Assembly: GCA_030077755.1 (NCBI GenBank)
Contig: JAQJZZ010000005.1
Span: forward strand, 1 to 64,000
Direction: 5' to 3'
Source of the DNA: Filosporella fistucella
Lineage: Eukaryota; Ascomycota; Leotiomycetes; Helotiales
Length of the DNA: 64,000 bases
Of this stretch, positions 12,142 through 25,800 are shown piece after piece; within the stretch, counting starts at the first letter, position 1; each line of letters begins with the position of its first letter. The notes beneath the pieces were generated by a model that saw only the letters and a program-made list of their open reading frames with translations, was not told the origin of the DNA and made no database searches. Both the position numbers and the translations under genes were made by a program.

Positions 12142-13524
12142 GCTTCAAAGTATGGAGTTAATTGGACCAGTTTGGCCGCCTCTCGATTAATTAAATTTCG
12201 ATTGAATAGAAATACTCATCACGGTCGGAGTGTTGCGAATTGGAAAAAAAATGATCGAGCCAAATTCTTCCTGTTTGACCCGAAATGACTTTCATTCCAT
12301 GCTTATCGCATGCATCTCGTTAATTTGAAGAAGATTGCTTCACCGCTTGGCGTCTGCTATGTTTCCCCGATTACATTTAATAACATGCTAGATAAATTTT
12401 CTCAGATAACCTGTGTTACATGGTTGCCTGATTTAATCTTATACCTTCAATTGAAGAGAGCTGCATATATAGGACCTCCCTACCTCCCAAGCAAAACTTT
12501 ATTGGGAATAACCGTTAAAATCTTATATGAGTACCGGCCCATATAGCAACCATTATACTTATAGCCTTAATATAAAGGATACTTTAAGAAGATCTTATGT
12601 CAGGCGTATAATTGAAATTGTAATTTCATATGACCTTGACTATTCGGTTATGTTCGGCAGTTCACAGAAACCCCTCAGGCCCCTTTAAATAGTCTAACTC
12701 TCGCATTCCAATGAAGCCAGAGTTCAGTCTCATACTGGAATATAACTTATTCTACTCGTTGAATTGCCTCCCATTTATACTTTTCACATCTTATAAATAA
12801 GCTTATATAATTGGATTTATATATAAGACCTCTTTCCTATAAATTTGGGATCTCCTTATTTCTTAAGCAAAACTTTATTAAAAATAACTATTAGGCTTAA
12901 ATTATTTTTAAATATATTAAATCTTAAGAATAAGCTTTATTAAAAGGAGAGGATAATATAATAATAATAAGTAATATTAAGGAATATTAATAAGCTTAAA
13001 CCTAGTTATAAAAGGATACCGGGCTAGCTCTTATATATAAGAAGCTTTAATTTCTTATTTTAACCTTTATCTTTTTTATTTCCTTTATAATAAACTTAAT
13101 AATATTTAAATTGCCTTTATATTATACTTTTATATATTGCCTTAAAGCTTAGTGATTATGTTATTATATATATAAAATTAAATAATTTAAAATTTTGTAT
13201 TTATATAGCTTTTAAATATTTTAAGAAAATTAAGGGCTTTTAATAAATTATCTTTAATAATTAATAATAAATTTAAGAAAGTAAGGCTTTTATTAATATA
13301 TTTAAACGCCGGATTTCAATTATTTTAATTATATATAAAGTAAATATAATTAATCCATATTTTATAATAATAAGCCTTTATAAAATAAAATAAAAAATGT
13401 AATTATTTCTAATAATATATTCGGAATCCTTTAATTATTTAGGAGAATCCTAATAAAATCCGTTGAATTTGCGCCAAGGTAATAATATAATATTTTTCTA
13501 TTACACCACTTAGTATCCTAAGAC
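12142..13524. other. Intergenic, with second RIP-like AT-rich island (about 12540-13500)
   Basis: From about 12540 to 13500 the sequence becomes AT-rich with the same TA-dominated texture as the telomere-proximal block and no coding potential. It shares words with that block: 12520-12559 closely matches 7889-7928, the 40 bases immediately before repeat copy B. The phrase aagcaaaactttatt at 12489 recurs at 12865 inside a C-to-T-shifted copy of the same surroundings. These are remnants of dispersed repeats caught by RIP between two intact genes. Confidence 0.75.
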
Positions 13525-16500
13525 TTAAGCCTTTGCAAAAGCCTTCTCTATATGCTTCCATACTCTTGGGTAAACGTCTATATAAGCTGTACTTCCCATC
13601 CAGCAGTCTAGGTGACCCCGATCTGCGAAGACATTCCTCTCATAGTCATCTGATCCAAATTGATTGACCAAAGTAGTGTAACTTTTGTCCGTACTCTCGG
13701 GCGTGTAAACAGCATTGTCGCTTCCTGACATGAAGAATATCGGAATACCCGCAAGTTTAGCAATATTTTCCGACGTGACGAGGCTAGCAGATGCAACTCC
13801 ATTTCCATGGACATATCCAAGACGACCCATGGACATGAGATGGCCCAGAGATGTCATGGATGTACCACCAATGAAATTATCTAATTGAGCATGTGTGGCT
13901 GCGTTGAGATTGCGATGAGTCCATAGACTAATGTATGTGTAAGTAATTCTACTCGTGTGATACAGGACTTAGTCATTAACTCACCGGCCAAAAATCAGGG
14001 AGCTCCTATGGCAGACGACAGAGTTACACAATTCTGTGTTTTTGCCTGTTGGGTAGAAGCGCAGGGCTTGATTGAGTATCCTCTGAACTATCGAGTCGTT
14101 TTTATTGCTGATGCAATCAAAGTATGAGCCTGCAACCAAGTTATATGCTTTGTCTGCAGGAATAGGAAGACTCGCTTTAGCCATATTCAATTTGGAAAAA
14201 ATAGGATGCATGAAAACGTTCGAAGCTGTGATTCCTTTGATCCAATTACTCGGGATCGTGCTGTCCAGAAGACCAGCTGCAAGGGCTACCGAACCTGCAC
14301 AGTGTGCAATAACATAGATTTTCTCTGCTTGTGCTCTTGTCACGGTTTGATGGGCTTTCCGAATGTACTTTAGTGCCGCCAGAATATCCAAACGTGCATC
14401 GAAGGTTGTGAATTTCTGTTTAGCCGTGATGGTTTTCCCAACGCGATGGGTTATTGAGTAGACACAATAACCCTTCCCTCGGAAATAATCGACAGCGTTT
14501 TTCTCTATTGTTGGGAGAGCAAAGATTTGATGGTCCACGGATGCTCCTGGTATGAACAAAATAGTGGGAGAGTTTTCAGGTCGTGTGTCATTTATGGGAT
14601 TCCACATCTTCAATGTCGACGAAACTCCATCTGATGCTAGAACTTGAATGTTTCTCGAGATTGATGTAGGACTTCTATAGCCGGTGGAGGTTTGCTCAGG
14701 CCACTGAAGGTAGCTGATGGGCGTGAAGAACACTTTTGCTGATTGTAGGACGAAGTATTTGAGGAATTCCGTTGTTGATCCTAACCTTGATAGCAAGCTG
14801 GGTCCGGTCGGTTGGAGTGTCTTCATCTCCGATACAAAATCCGAAATTGGGATTCGGAGACTACCACGACCGACGACCTCTCCAGTTAGCTTTGTGAGGG
14901 TCACATATAGAGTGGAGGTTGCTTTCCAAAATCCAAGGGGGTTGAATGATACAGAAGGATCGACGACCTTGTAACCATCGAAATGTAGCTTTTCTCCCTC
15001 TGGATTGATCAAATCAAAATTGTAGGTCAAATTTTGAGTACTGGCAGTTCTCGAGTCTTGGTTGAATAGTTGGAACTCGCCTCCAAGTACCATGAATGGC
15101 CCATCGAGGCCGGCACATGAGAAGGTGCCCGTCAAGTTGGCAGAATGATTACCGCTCATAACAACTTCAGATTTTAATAATGACTTCGTAGCCTTGGATA
15201 TAAAACCTACGTTCATTTGTATTCCAAGATTTCACACTCAGGAAAAATCTCGCAGCTCCACAACGAGCTTTTGCAATCTTGGTAGCAGTTGTGAAGTCCT
15301 TTACGTCATCTCCAATATTAATATAACCAGACATCACCTCTGTAAACCCTACACCGCTAGTCTGGCTAGACTTCGAGAGGTCAATCTGATCTTCTACAGC
15401 TTTGACACTCCAATTGTGTGGATATGGATGTGCTGGCCTTCCGAACAAATTCAATAACCCTTCAATAGTCAGTAAAAGGTTAGAGTTGAGGTAATGAACA
15501 CACCGTTCTTCGTGTGATAGTCAATCTGGATTCCTTTCTTCTCCGCAACAGCTTCGACAGATCGCTCAGCAAGCGCTGTAATTGTAGCGAAGGGGTTCAC
15601 GCCTAAAGAACCTGGGACAAGGGCGCCGTCGCAAACAATAAGTCCATCATGAACTTCATGTCCGTCCCCTTGGAACACCTCTCCGATATGATTTGTTGCA
15701 CCATTGGCACCAGTATTGTCATTACTTATGCATGCACCTCCACTGTGGTAATTATTAGCCCGTGATTAACAAAAAGGGGGACATCTAAGCCTAATTCCGT
15801 ACATTGCATGTACGGTAATCTCTTGCTCACCAAGAGCCGCAAAAAATGGACTTCCGACTAAAGTGCCTCCGACAGCATTTGTTGCTGCCGCAAGAATTCC
15901 GTTCAGCTTCTTAGCATGATCGGATCGACCAACCCCAAGAAATTTAAGAACAGGTTTGTCATTCTTGAGGGAGAGAATTGCTTGATTGCCTTCATTCCGT
16001 CAGCAATTTCCTTGATACCTCAGGTTGCATTAGCTCACTATCATGCGACATGATCAGGTATGTCTGAGTCTTCTCTATACTCCCTTTGGGGAAGTAAGGG
16101 CCGAATAATCTGCTCCCTTGGCGGGCAAGCAGATGGGTGACTTGTTGATAGACTGTAAGATTCTCCGGGGGGATTCTCCCTGGGAGATGTTCTAGCATCG
16201 CCTGGAAAAATGGTGCTAATGCTTGTGGTACTACCCCTTCTTCGATAACAAATCCGTCAAGTGGGTTTTTTTGTTTCCGACAGTCGATGACCCCAGTGAT
16301 GCAAGGCCCAATCGGATGTTCGGTGGAAGGATTTGGCTTTCCGAGGCTGTTGACTTCATAGTCTGTATTATACCTGTATTTCTTAAGCAAGTGAATATAT
16401 TTGGGGAAAACAGACATTACCCAAATGCCAGGATATCTCCATTGCCACTCATTCCGGTACCTACTCTGTCGCTTACCATTAAGCCAACCTGCTTACTGCG

Positions 16501-17577
16501 AAGCAATATCTCGGTAGACCCGAGACTTCCAGCACCTAGAAAAACACATTTCTTTGCATGAACCCACATAAGGTCCTGGTACAAGTTGTCTTTGAACGCT
16601 CCGCGCTTGCTGCCATGCCAAGCGAAATATACAATGTAACCCTCGCCATTGGTAGCCTTCCTTACATATCTTACTTCGCACTGGCAAAACATCTCTGCAC
16701 CCCAGTTCCATGCATCACTCAGATAATTGACCAAGGTGCTTGATTTGCTTCCATCATTAAGTCCAGTAGTATCAAGACCAGAAAGAGTCGAAGCTTTCAT
16801 TTGCACTCCTGTACTGTTTGGCCCATCTGCGAAGCACGTCGTCTGTGGAACGCGATAGAAATTGTTACCGAGTCCCATGAATTCCGCTTGCTTTTGTAAT
16901 AGGTCAAGTTTGGGAAGAGGAGGATAGTCTGAAGGGTATGGTTTTGGTTGAAGAACCTCGCTGGCACGATTGTAATCTGTGAAATTAAGCACTCCTGTCC
17001 GTCGCCGCTGAATTGAATCTCCGATGGTTAGGCTCAGTAAGGAATACTACTCACATTTCGACCACTTATCACTTCCCCTCAGTTCTGATGGCCATATGTT
17101 TAAATCAAGGACTCCCGCGTCAGCCTCAAGGAATACATTTGCATTGAGTAGACTTGTCCCACCCAGGCCGTTTCCGACAAAAGCATTCTGCCCATGGCCC
17201 ATGACAAGGTGATAAAGCCCGGTTGGATCTCCACCCACTATAGAGGCACCCCTGGTATCATTTGGGGCTATTTCTCCACTCACATGAAGTTCACCAGCAG
17301 CTTCTGTAATATCAGTAGGAAATTCTCCTGGCCAACGTTCTTTTCCAAGTTCAAGAAGACAAACGCTTTGTCCTCCCCTCGCCATGCGACTGGCGGCTAC
17401 TCCACCTCCATATCCGGATCCAACTACCACGACGTCATAAGATGGACGAAGTAGCTCCACCGGGCGAGATATGCGGGGAAATTTCGAAAGAGGAGTTGTT
17501 GCCTGCTTGTCAGATTTGTCGCAAGCGGGACCCGAAGGCTTAGAACACCCGTTTGTGGTCGTTTCCGACTCGTTCAT
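13525..17577 (-). CDS. Cholesterol-oxidase-like GMC oxidoreductase fused to alpha/beta hydrolase
   Basis: Eight exons (17577-17055, 16976-16421, 16362-16039, 15980-15803, 15742-15502, 15459-15211, 15164-13985, 13927-13525) sum to exactly 1,218 codons (1,217 aa). Residues 48-610 are a GMC FAD enzyme. The Rossmann motif is VVVGSGYGGG, the FAD loop is GLGGTSLLNANVF, and the C-terminal part contains HAIGGACIS and GSLGVNPFATITALAE; the set resembles bacterial cholesterol oxidases. Residues 700-840 form a beta-rich linker (TGTFSCAGL). Residues 850-1217 are an alpha/beta hydrolase whose nucleophile elbow reads AHCAGS, with a later conserved DRGHLDCW. Likely activity is flavin oxidation of a sterol or other lipophilic alcohol coupled to ester, thioester or lactone hydrolysis; the substrate is unknown. 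No signal peptide from the first ATG. The elbow has Cys where Ser is usual. Confidence 0.88.
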
Positions 17578-18323
17578 CCTCGATATTTTCGATGATCTAG
17601 GTTGTAGATATGTACTTGAGAGTATTGTGAGTGTACCAAAAATCAGATATTCAAGATCCACTCTGATCTTTATAAACCTGTATAGAGTATTCCTCAATTG
17701 TTCAAATGTTGGGCGCGAAGTACCGTACTGGTCATCTTGTTAACTTTGTCAACCGCCATAAATAAGAAACAGTTCCCAAGCTCGATGAGAAGGTTGTTGC
17801 CGGAATGATTATGTTTCACCTCCAACTTCAAATAGTTTTGTTGGGCCAATGTTCCTGTAGGTTTCATTAAAGCGACTCAGAAATTTACCGCCCGAAATGC
17901 TAAATATCTTACCATCGTCAGAATTAAGCACAGATTGAATTTTGTGAGTTTTCCCTTCTTCCATGATCGTGTTAGTCCTAACCAGATTCTACTTGGGGAA
18001 AGTCTATATTCCCCATTTCACATGTAAATGGGCAAATTACTCCATGGTTTTTGAAATTTCAAGAGGTAAAATCAAATATTAATTCAATTATCAACTCTAA
18101 GGTTCTGATCCCAAAAGAATGTACTCCTATTATTTCAAGGCTCACTTTGAGTATTTAATTTCTCTCAACAAAATACCAAATGAAAAGAGGGAAATGATGA
18201 GAAAATGCAAGGACGTAATTCCTCGCCATAACATACCTTTGGACATTATATATATTGATTTCCTTGTGCCAAATCCAAGCAACCCCAAAACTTCTCTGCA
18301 CACAATACTATTTCACATCAGCC
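17578..18323. promoter_or_regulatory. Divergent intergenic promoter region
   Basis: A 746-bp gap between the start codons of the GMC/hydrolase fusion (minus) and the membrane hydrolase-like gene (plus). Both promoters must lie here. The minus-strand frame stays open for 40 codons upstream of the chosen GMC start but contains no further ATG. No operator or TATA element could be assigned with confidence. Confidence 0.6.
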
Positions 18324-19824
18324 ATGTCTGTGGAATACCGCTATTCCCCTGTGACAGATGCAAACAACCAAAGGTCTCCACTTGTTTTCACAGCCGAACC
18401 CTGGAAGAAAGTCGTCACTGATGTATACTTACTTTTCCGCTTTATTTTTGAACTACCAAACATTGTCCGCCCTATTTATCCAACGCCGTCCGGCGAACTT
18501 GACGAGCTGTCCATTACCTGGGGCAACACCAAGGCTATAGCTGTTCATATTTATTTGATAATCTCTCAGCTATCGTTCCTTGTCTCTTTGCTCTTCTTTG
18601 CCTGGATCCCCACCTTCTCTTATATTGCTTACTGTATCACATTTGTCACTGTCAACCATTTCGCATGCAGAATTCTAAATGGGAATCTATCAAAAAGAGG
18701 ACTGGTATCTCGGCCGCAACCTGGACAAGCTACATGGCCAAATTCTAAACGAGAGAAGTGGCTATTTTTGAACGGCGTCGCAGTAGGGTCAGTAATTGTT
18801 CAAATCTACTCCAAAGAGCTGCGTCCTAACTTTCATACTTTACTATAGAGAGCATTGGTTACAAAACAATGTGGATATGATAGCAAGGATCTTCCGACGA
18901 CCAGTCATAGGAATTCATAATAAAACGTTTGTATACTCAATCTATTCGTCTTGATATTCGACTAAAAGACGACATAGTGATGGAATCATCTTCGACATCA
19001 TTCAATGCTTAATTGAGAGGTGTTTTCAATACTCTACAGATGACGTCCGCCATTCTTACACGCTGGTTAAGCAACATATTTATGACCCAGATGTTGACAA
19101 GATTGTTCTGATTCTTCACTCGCAAGGAGCTATCCAAGGTACAATGATTGTGGACTGGCTTCTTACTGAGATACCCTCTCACCGGATCAAAAAGATTGAA
19201 GTATACACATTCGGTAATGCGACCAACCATTTCAACAATCCCATCAATTCTGATTCATGTTCAAAATCCAATACTCTAATTTACGGTAGACTCGGGCATG
19301 TTGAGCACTATGCAAACAGCAAGGATTTTGTTAGCCTTTGGGGAATTCTTCATTTTATGCGAGTTGCGGATGATGAAGGGGTCCTTAGGGGCTACGAAAA
19401 TCGATTCCGAGGTCAACTCTTTGTACGGCCTGGCAGAGGACATCAATTCAACCAACATTATCTCGATAACATATTCCCGCTTCACAAGAACAATGGGGTC
19501 TGGAAGGTCCGGGAGCCAGAAGATGGTGATTTCATGAGTATGAAAGTCGTTGATATGAAGGGTTATCCGGTAATAAACATGTCCGAAAATGCCAGAAGAG
19601 CGGTTGAGGCAAAGGCAAACGCAACAATTACGTCGAAATCCGTCGAAGTAGTGGATAACTCGATAAATTGTGGGCCGGATGGGAACCAAATGAGGGTGTA
19701 TGAGATGAGCCGATTGTGGGAATACCGAAATGGTGGTGGGTTGCAAGTTCAGACTCATTGTCAATGTCAGGACCAGAGCAACTGCCACTGTCAGGTTCAG
19801 TGTGGGGTCAACGACGTCGACTAG
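18324..19824 (+). CDS. Membrane-anchored alpha/beta-hydrolase-like protein
   Basis: Three exons (18324-18787, 18849-18926, 18969-19824) give exactly 466 codons (465 aa). The N-terminal third has hydrophobic segments at about residues 34-50 and 78-120, suggesting membrane anchoring. The soluble part has the conserved patches KWLFLNGVAVGEHW and RPVIGIHNKT, a nucleophile-elbow-like LILHSQGA near residue 231 (Ser in H-S-Q-G), and EVYTFGNATNHFNNP. The arrangement resembles a widespread family of uncharacterised fungal serine-hydrolase-like proteins with lipase-type folds. The C-terminus ends in an unusual Cys/Gln-rich tail with repeated HCQCQ-like words (last 25 residues). Activity and substrate are unknown; the alpha/beta-hydrolase assignment rests on the elbow and order of motifs. 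Confidence 0.75.
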
Positions 19825-22800
19825 CTTAACCAGGCGACTACTTTGGTAATATTCCGCCTCGTTTACCGAGTAAACGAGATCATTTTGATGATGGCTTAGA
19901 AGTGGTCTTAGGAAAAGGGTTGTTCAAAGTGTTGTTCATATAGTGAACTTGAACCTAATAGTTAGAGCTCCTAGAAGATAAGCTTATACTAATTTGTATT
20001 CTCGATATTGTTCTCATTACTTAATATCACATTTTTATCTTCATGGCAACAAGATATGCCAAGAGGAGCCTGACATCATGACATCCTACAACTGCGATGA
20101 AGGTGGCCATATAAATGCACTTGCTTCCTAGCAAGAAGATGTGAGACTACTTGAATTAATGAAGTGAAGGAGATGCGAGACCTATCCAATGGACATCGAG
20201 TTGCCTTTCGTGCAACAACTTTGGGCAAAGAGCAACTACTATTAATATCTCGATAACAGCAGCATCGACCTCATGGCCGTGCCTTATTATGCATTTCTGC
20301 AGAAATGAAAACTTGATAAGGCCACCAAAACTGGACCTCCCATCGATACGAGGTGATGAGCTCCCCAGGCAACCAAAAATGAGAAAGCGCTTTATAACCG
20401 ACTTCCCTGCAACAAAGTGAGTCAACTTCTTAATTTTATCCTGATATAGCCAGGAGTGTACACCCGCTCTATAGAAGCTGACCTGTGGATTCTTAGAGAG
20501 ATGCCCTTGTCACACAAGATTCCGCACATGTCAAGTTCACAGTGCTAAGACAAATGGAAATGATTCATGACTAGCAGACAACATCTCCACAGAGGCTGAA
20601 TTGATTCACAGAAATTTAGCAATTGCTACCGCCAAAAATACGGAAATTTCGGGTCTAATTCGAACGGGTTATACCCCGATCACAAGCTCGTTGCTAAACC
20701 TTTTCGTGAAAACAAGGGACATATAATTCTGGGTGAAGAAGACAGGAGATACCATGATTAGTATGAAACAGATCAAACTGATTGAGCCATAGCAGTCGGT
20801 TCGTCAGTAAAGCTGAATATATTCTGCGAATCACTTGCTGACCAACACTAGTCGAATTATCCAGGAGTCCAGCACAGAGGGCTGGTCCCAGAATTTCTCA
20901 ATCTCTGGTCGAAACAAATCCTCGCTCTCTTAAGAACCTTCCTAGCGAATGGCTTAATCACATTCTTTCGTCCATTTTGTGTACTTTAACTCCTTCGCTA
21001 TCTTCCGGCCAGGGGCTGAACCACCACCGGCGATGTCGTTCCAGCCGCCTGTATTCTTGGATGATCTACAAAGGAAATTTATGGTGTGCTCCGCGGGTGC
21101 TGCATCGTATTTGTCGACGGCTAGGATTCTTGTCCTGTGTTACATAGTGATTCCTTGATTCGGATACACGTACGCTGTGACAGCTTCCACGAGATCAGTT
21201 TCACATTAGCGAGGGCATTTGTGGGAATAAATGATACATACAACTTCCATAATTTTCACTGTCCTTTTAATTCTCGTGCTGCATAGCCCTTTCATCACCG
21301 CACCTGGAGTAACCAACGTACCTTATGCAATGGAACATCCAATCAGTTCGTGGATATTTGTGGATGGAAGGTTTTCCAGCTGTCCCTTAAGCTCCCTGGC
21401 CCAGATCGCAATATCTCTCAATGTTCCGTCTCTATGCATATGGACGAGGATGTTGGATTTTGGACGATGATTCGTGCGCTGCCAGTCCCTTCGTACCCAG
21501 CCGATCTATCCCTTCCATTCTGCGATGAAGTCTTTCGCCAAAATTGCTCGATGTTATGGGCCAGTTTATCGACTCGAACACGAATTCAAATACTGTCTGA
21601 GAAGTTAGCGATGTACTTCTCGATGATTTCAATAATCCTTGGGTAATGTCCCTTCGTCAAAGTCCCTACACTAACTGGCACCATGTAGATGTGGATTTGG
21701 CCGGCAGTGATGCTATCTGCTATGGAGGTCTTGGCTGGCTCTGGTCCATTGGAAGAAATCCTGTTTGTTTGGCGTTTGGCTGGGTTCTGGCACATAGGAA
21801 GTTCACCATCCCCTAACTCTAAGTGAAACATACCACTTCGTCTTCTTGCGGCCACATGACAATTGTTTCTCTCTTTCGTGGGGTGCGCTTTTTGGATTTT
21901 TTCTCCAACAGTGGTGAAGGTTCAAGAATTCTAATTTTGCTTACCCTCTAGTCTGCCAATTCCTCACTGAGTTCACGTGGATAAAAAATTCGAATTTGAA
22001 TTTACGTCTCATCCAGCAAAATTTCAGCTACTTTTCTACTCGAGTTCCAACTTGCTTCCATCCTAGCAACGACCACTTCCCTTGCTTCATATCAAGAACG
22101 CGTCGCTGTCCTCAGCAACTTGAATCCTCAGATTTGAAGATAATGATCACCCTGTTTGGCCGGCTCAGCTGTAGTTGGGTTCCAACTAAAACCAGGTCAA
22201 GTATTGAGATGCTCATGTAGCTAGCTTTAAGTTCAAGATGTAGATATCAGAAAGATTAATAATGGCTAGAAAATCAAATCTGAGCCAGAGGGTACAGATA
22301 GTAACCAATTCGTCAATCCTTCTATCACAACACATACTGTAAAGAGAACCACGAATGGGATGTAATAATATAGGGGTCTTCTGGTGGTCTGCTATGGTGT
22401 AGAGAATGCATTGGAGTGTGAGCTGCCTACAGGTCTAAGAAGCCAAAAGCTGGATATATATACATAATAAGTGCCTCAGGCACAAGGCACCTAGAAAAGT
22501 CAGAATCCTTTTACAATACAAACATCGATACGATCATGTGTTTACTATCCACTCTGAGTCACCAAGACGTCGAAAAACTTGTCTCGGAAGCACAGTCAAC
22601 GAAAGTCGCAGTAGCTTCAAACCCAACAGATGCACTCCAGAATCATCGGAGAGCCAATACTTTTGCCATCTTTGAACTCACAAAGTTGTCGGCAACGGGC
22701 GAAAAGCTATACTGGGATGGCAAGGAAGCAAGTTATGTCCGGGTAACCATACCACCAAACGAAAAATCAGAAAGGGCCACGAGACCTTAAAAAAATACCG

Positions 22801-25800
22801 TTGATGACAGGCAAGAGCAAGAAGGTAAATAAGCTGCTCCAAGTAGTAACGCGAGTCCATAATTTCTGCACTCATGACACTGAAGACGTCGCCAAACTTA
22901 CTATTATCAAACATGCCAAAGATCTTGTGGATGACCTTGGCGGAGACAGCCACTGTCAATTGGTAATCGGACAGTACCTTTTAAAGTGTAGGCAAAGAAT
23001 GCATGAGGCTGGAGAAAAGTTGATGCCAGAATGCATTCGACGTTGCGATACTACGAAGACTGTTTCGGAACAAGTACGAGCAGACGATATTACATTACTC
23101 CTCGGTAGCGCTGGCTGTACGCTAATCCCGTGGAGCTCAACGGGGAACGAGATATCAAGATCCATAACGATATGGTTCATCGAGGCTTGATTGGGTTGTG
23201 CTGATGGTACGACGACCAAGAAGAGGAGGGAGAAGACCGATGAATACGTTAAAGCAATGCTCAAGTCGTCACAGACATCAGAGTTCTTGCACGTCGTCCT
23301 GCATTGTCCATTTGTAGCACAGGACAGAGCAACACAAGCAGGAAGAGCTAGGCAGAACCTCGAGTGACGATACATCCGAATTTTGACGACGTATCGCGAA
23401 CGGGAGAGAATGATAGATGGGCATTTATCATGTAATTTAACTTTTTTTTGTATTCCAAAAGGAGCAGCTGGATGAGTCGGAGGGGAGTTGAAGGGCGATG
23501 TGAGAGTGGTTATTTAACCATCACTTCAAATGGAAATGATGGTGCAAAGCTTAGTGGCTGAATGCACTACACAATAATAAGACTTCCCAAAGCACTTGTG
23601 CTCCAGCCATTGTTTGGCAATGCTAACCTTCGCCATTTTAGAAAGCACGGAATCGCTCTATATGTAAAATGGGATACCCATTCATTTCCGAACCAGGTTT
23701 ACACTTCTATGGTCGCGGGATATCAACTGGCTTAGACCTGGAAGCCAAGCAGAAATCCATGTAACAAAGGTTAGCGCACATCAGCTGCAAAATTGCACCC
23801 AGCGGCGTATCTAATCCCTGACATAAGCCATCGAGTACATGCAGCAGTTCAGCTCGGGTGTTGCTGCAGTGCGCTTTCATTGGGCATACACTGCACAAGA
23901 AATGAAGGGTGAATGTCCGATGTTGCAAAGAGCCTCTGTTCGATCTATATAGATAACAATTACCTTGCCCTTGAGGGAACTTCATTTGGAAAGTGGGGAA
24001 GGCGTTTGAGGAGGGCATCAACAAATCGGCGTAATGGATAGCTATGAGGACGACCGAGGTCAACGACGAACCAATCGATGGCAGCAAGAACGAGTCGGAG
24101 CCGGGCCGAATGGCATTCAAAGAGGAAGTTGTAGTGTTGTTGAGCGAACTAGTCAAAGATCCCCAGCGCTTTCACTAAGTACGAAGCTCCATAGAAGAAG
24201 CAAAGAATCTAACACCTACCAAAACCACCAAGCCTCAACTATACACGATTATGCCGACAAGATAGTGCCCAGGTGGCTGGAAGAATATGAAAAGTTTATC
24301 TGGTAATCGAACAAGCCAAGCATGACGATATCATCTTACTACTCGTCACACCATATGCGAATGCAGTGCTACTTCAGAACAGCAGCCCTTCCATGCAGAT
24401 TACGGCTTGGTATGTCTTGGGGTGGCCTAAGCGCAGATCGACGAATAATCGGAGACTCAGGAGAAAAGAGATCGATACCTACGTAAAACCTCCCACTTCT
24501 GTAAGACCTGTTGATACTAATTTCTTGTCTGTACTATTGGTGACATAGGAGGTTCTTAGCGACAGCAAAACTACAGTACCCAACGGTCGAGAACGCCTCA
24601 GGAATCGCCATAATCCACCGAGCTTTCAAAGAGTACGAGGACAGGTGGACATGGCAAGATACCCCATACTCGGCTTCATTCTGGAACTTTCGGTGGACAC
24701 CAATACTTGATTGGTATGTAGTTGTGAGGTTGGGGATGCGTGTTCGTTGAGAAGATGTGGATTGCAAGAATATACATACGGGTATTGTTATTGCAATGTA
24801 GCAGAGGAGCAAGATGAGATGACATCTCTATTTTGAGGATAAGATCTGAAGATTTTTTAAAAATAAATGGGAACAACCGGTACAAATGAAGATATATGTA
24901 TAAATAGCAATGAATATGACGGCGATTTGCTCATTTCCGTTAGCCAACCGCAACTGACTCTGCTGTTTTAATGGAGGTGACTGAAACTTCGTCAACATGA
25001 CTTCCTCTCAGCTCCGAATAACAGTTTAAAACCATTGGCAGATGATCCAAAAGATTAAGGACTAGGAGGTAATCTTTACATTCTCTTGAACATATAGATG
25101 TGATAATGAACGGCGAGAGTTACCTTGTTAGAACGACTTCAACCAGGTAAGGTTATTGACTTGTCTGGCTCTGGTGATATTTGCAACCCATCTATGCAAG
25201 AAATATTTAATTTCGCATGTATTAGGGTTTGGCAATGGGCAGAAGATAATAAATCAAAATATCGAAGTAAGTCACACTAAGCGGCATGTTGTGTAATTAA
25301 ACATGCAAACACAAAACGGAAGACTTTCGTCCATAAGAAGGATTGACATTTAATATCATCAAATCCGATGTCCACTAGTACCAGCCCTGGATAATTTAAA
25401 CAAAGTAGCTACTTTATAATGATATATATCTCAAGCTAGATTAAAACTTCTTTTGAACGCGTTATTGTGCGTTTGTGTTTCCCCTATCGGGCGATACCAT
25501 ATTTCTTATATTCTTGACACAACCTCTGTTGAAAAAGATTGAAAAGCGAGAGAATAAATACTTAACAAATATATGATCGAAACCAATCAAGGTTTTGGTC
25601 TCGTTATCGATTGAAGCAGAAAGGGAAATAGTGACAATCTCTCCAAGCATTGGGTTTACTCGTTGGGTTGATGGTATTATTAGGGCCTCGAAGAGAACTC
25701 TGGGGGCAGATATATAACTTATGGTTGCCAAACGTGGCCAGTCATCACTTGATGCTCTTTATACCAACCAAGTCTAGACATATCATTAACTATAAGGGAA

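Noticed and set aside
15981..16420. Frame changes in the GMC fusion as frameshift mutations
   Set aside because: Each is resolved by a canonical GT-AG intron of 42-78 nt and the total is an exact multiple of three with all motifs intact.
17578..17697. 40-residue hydrophobic N-terminal extension on the GMC fusion
   Set aside because: The open stretch starts at TTG; the first ATG is 17577.
18711..18726. cggccgcaacctggac in the hydrolase gene resembles the end of the GC-rich repeat tail
   Set aside because: Only about 13 bases match and it lies in a conserved coding frame; most likely chance.
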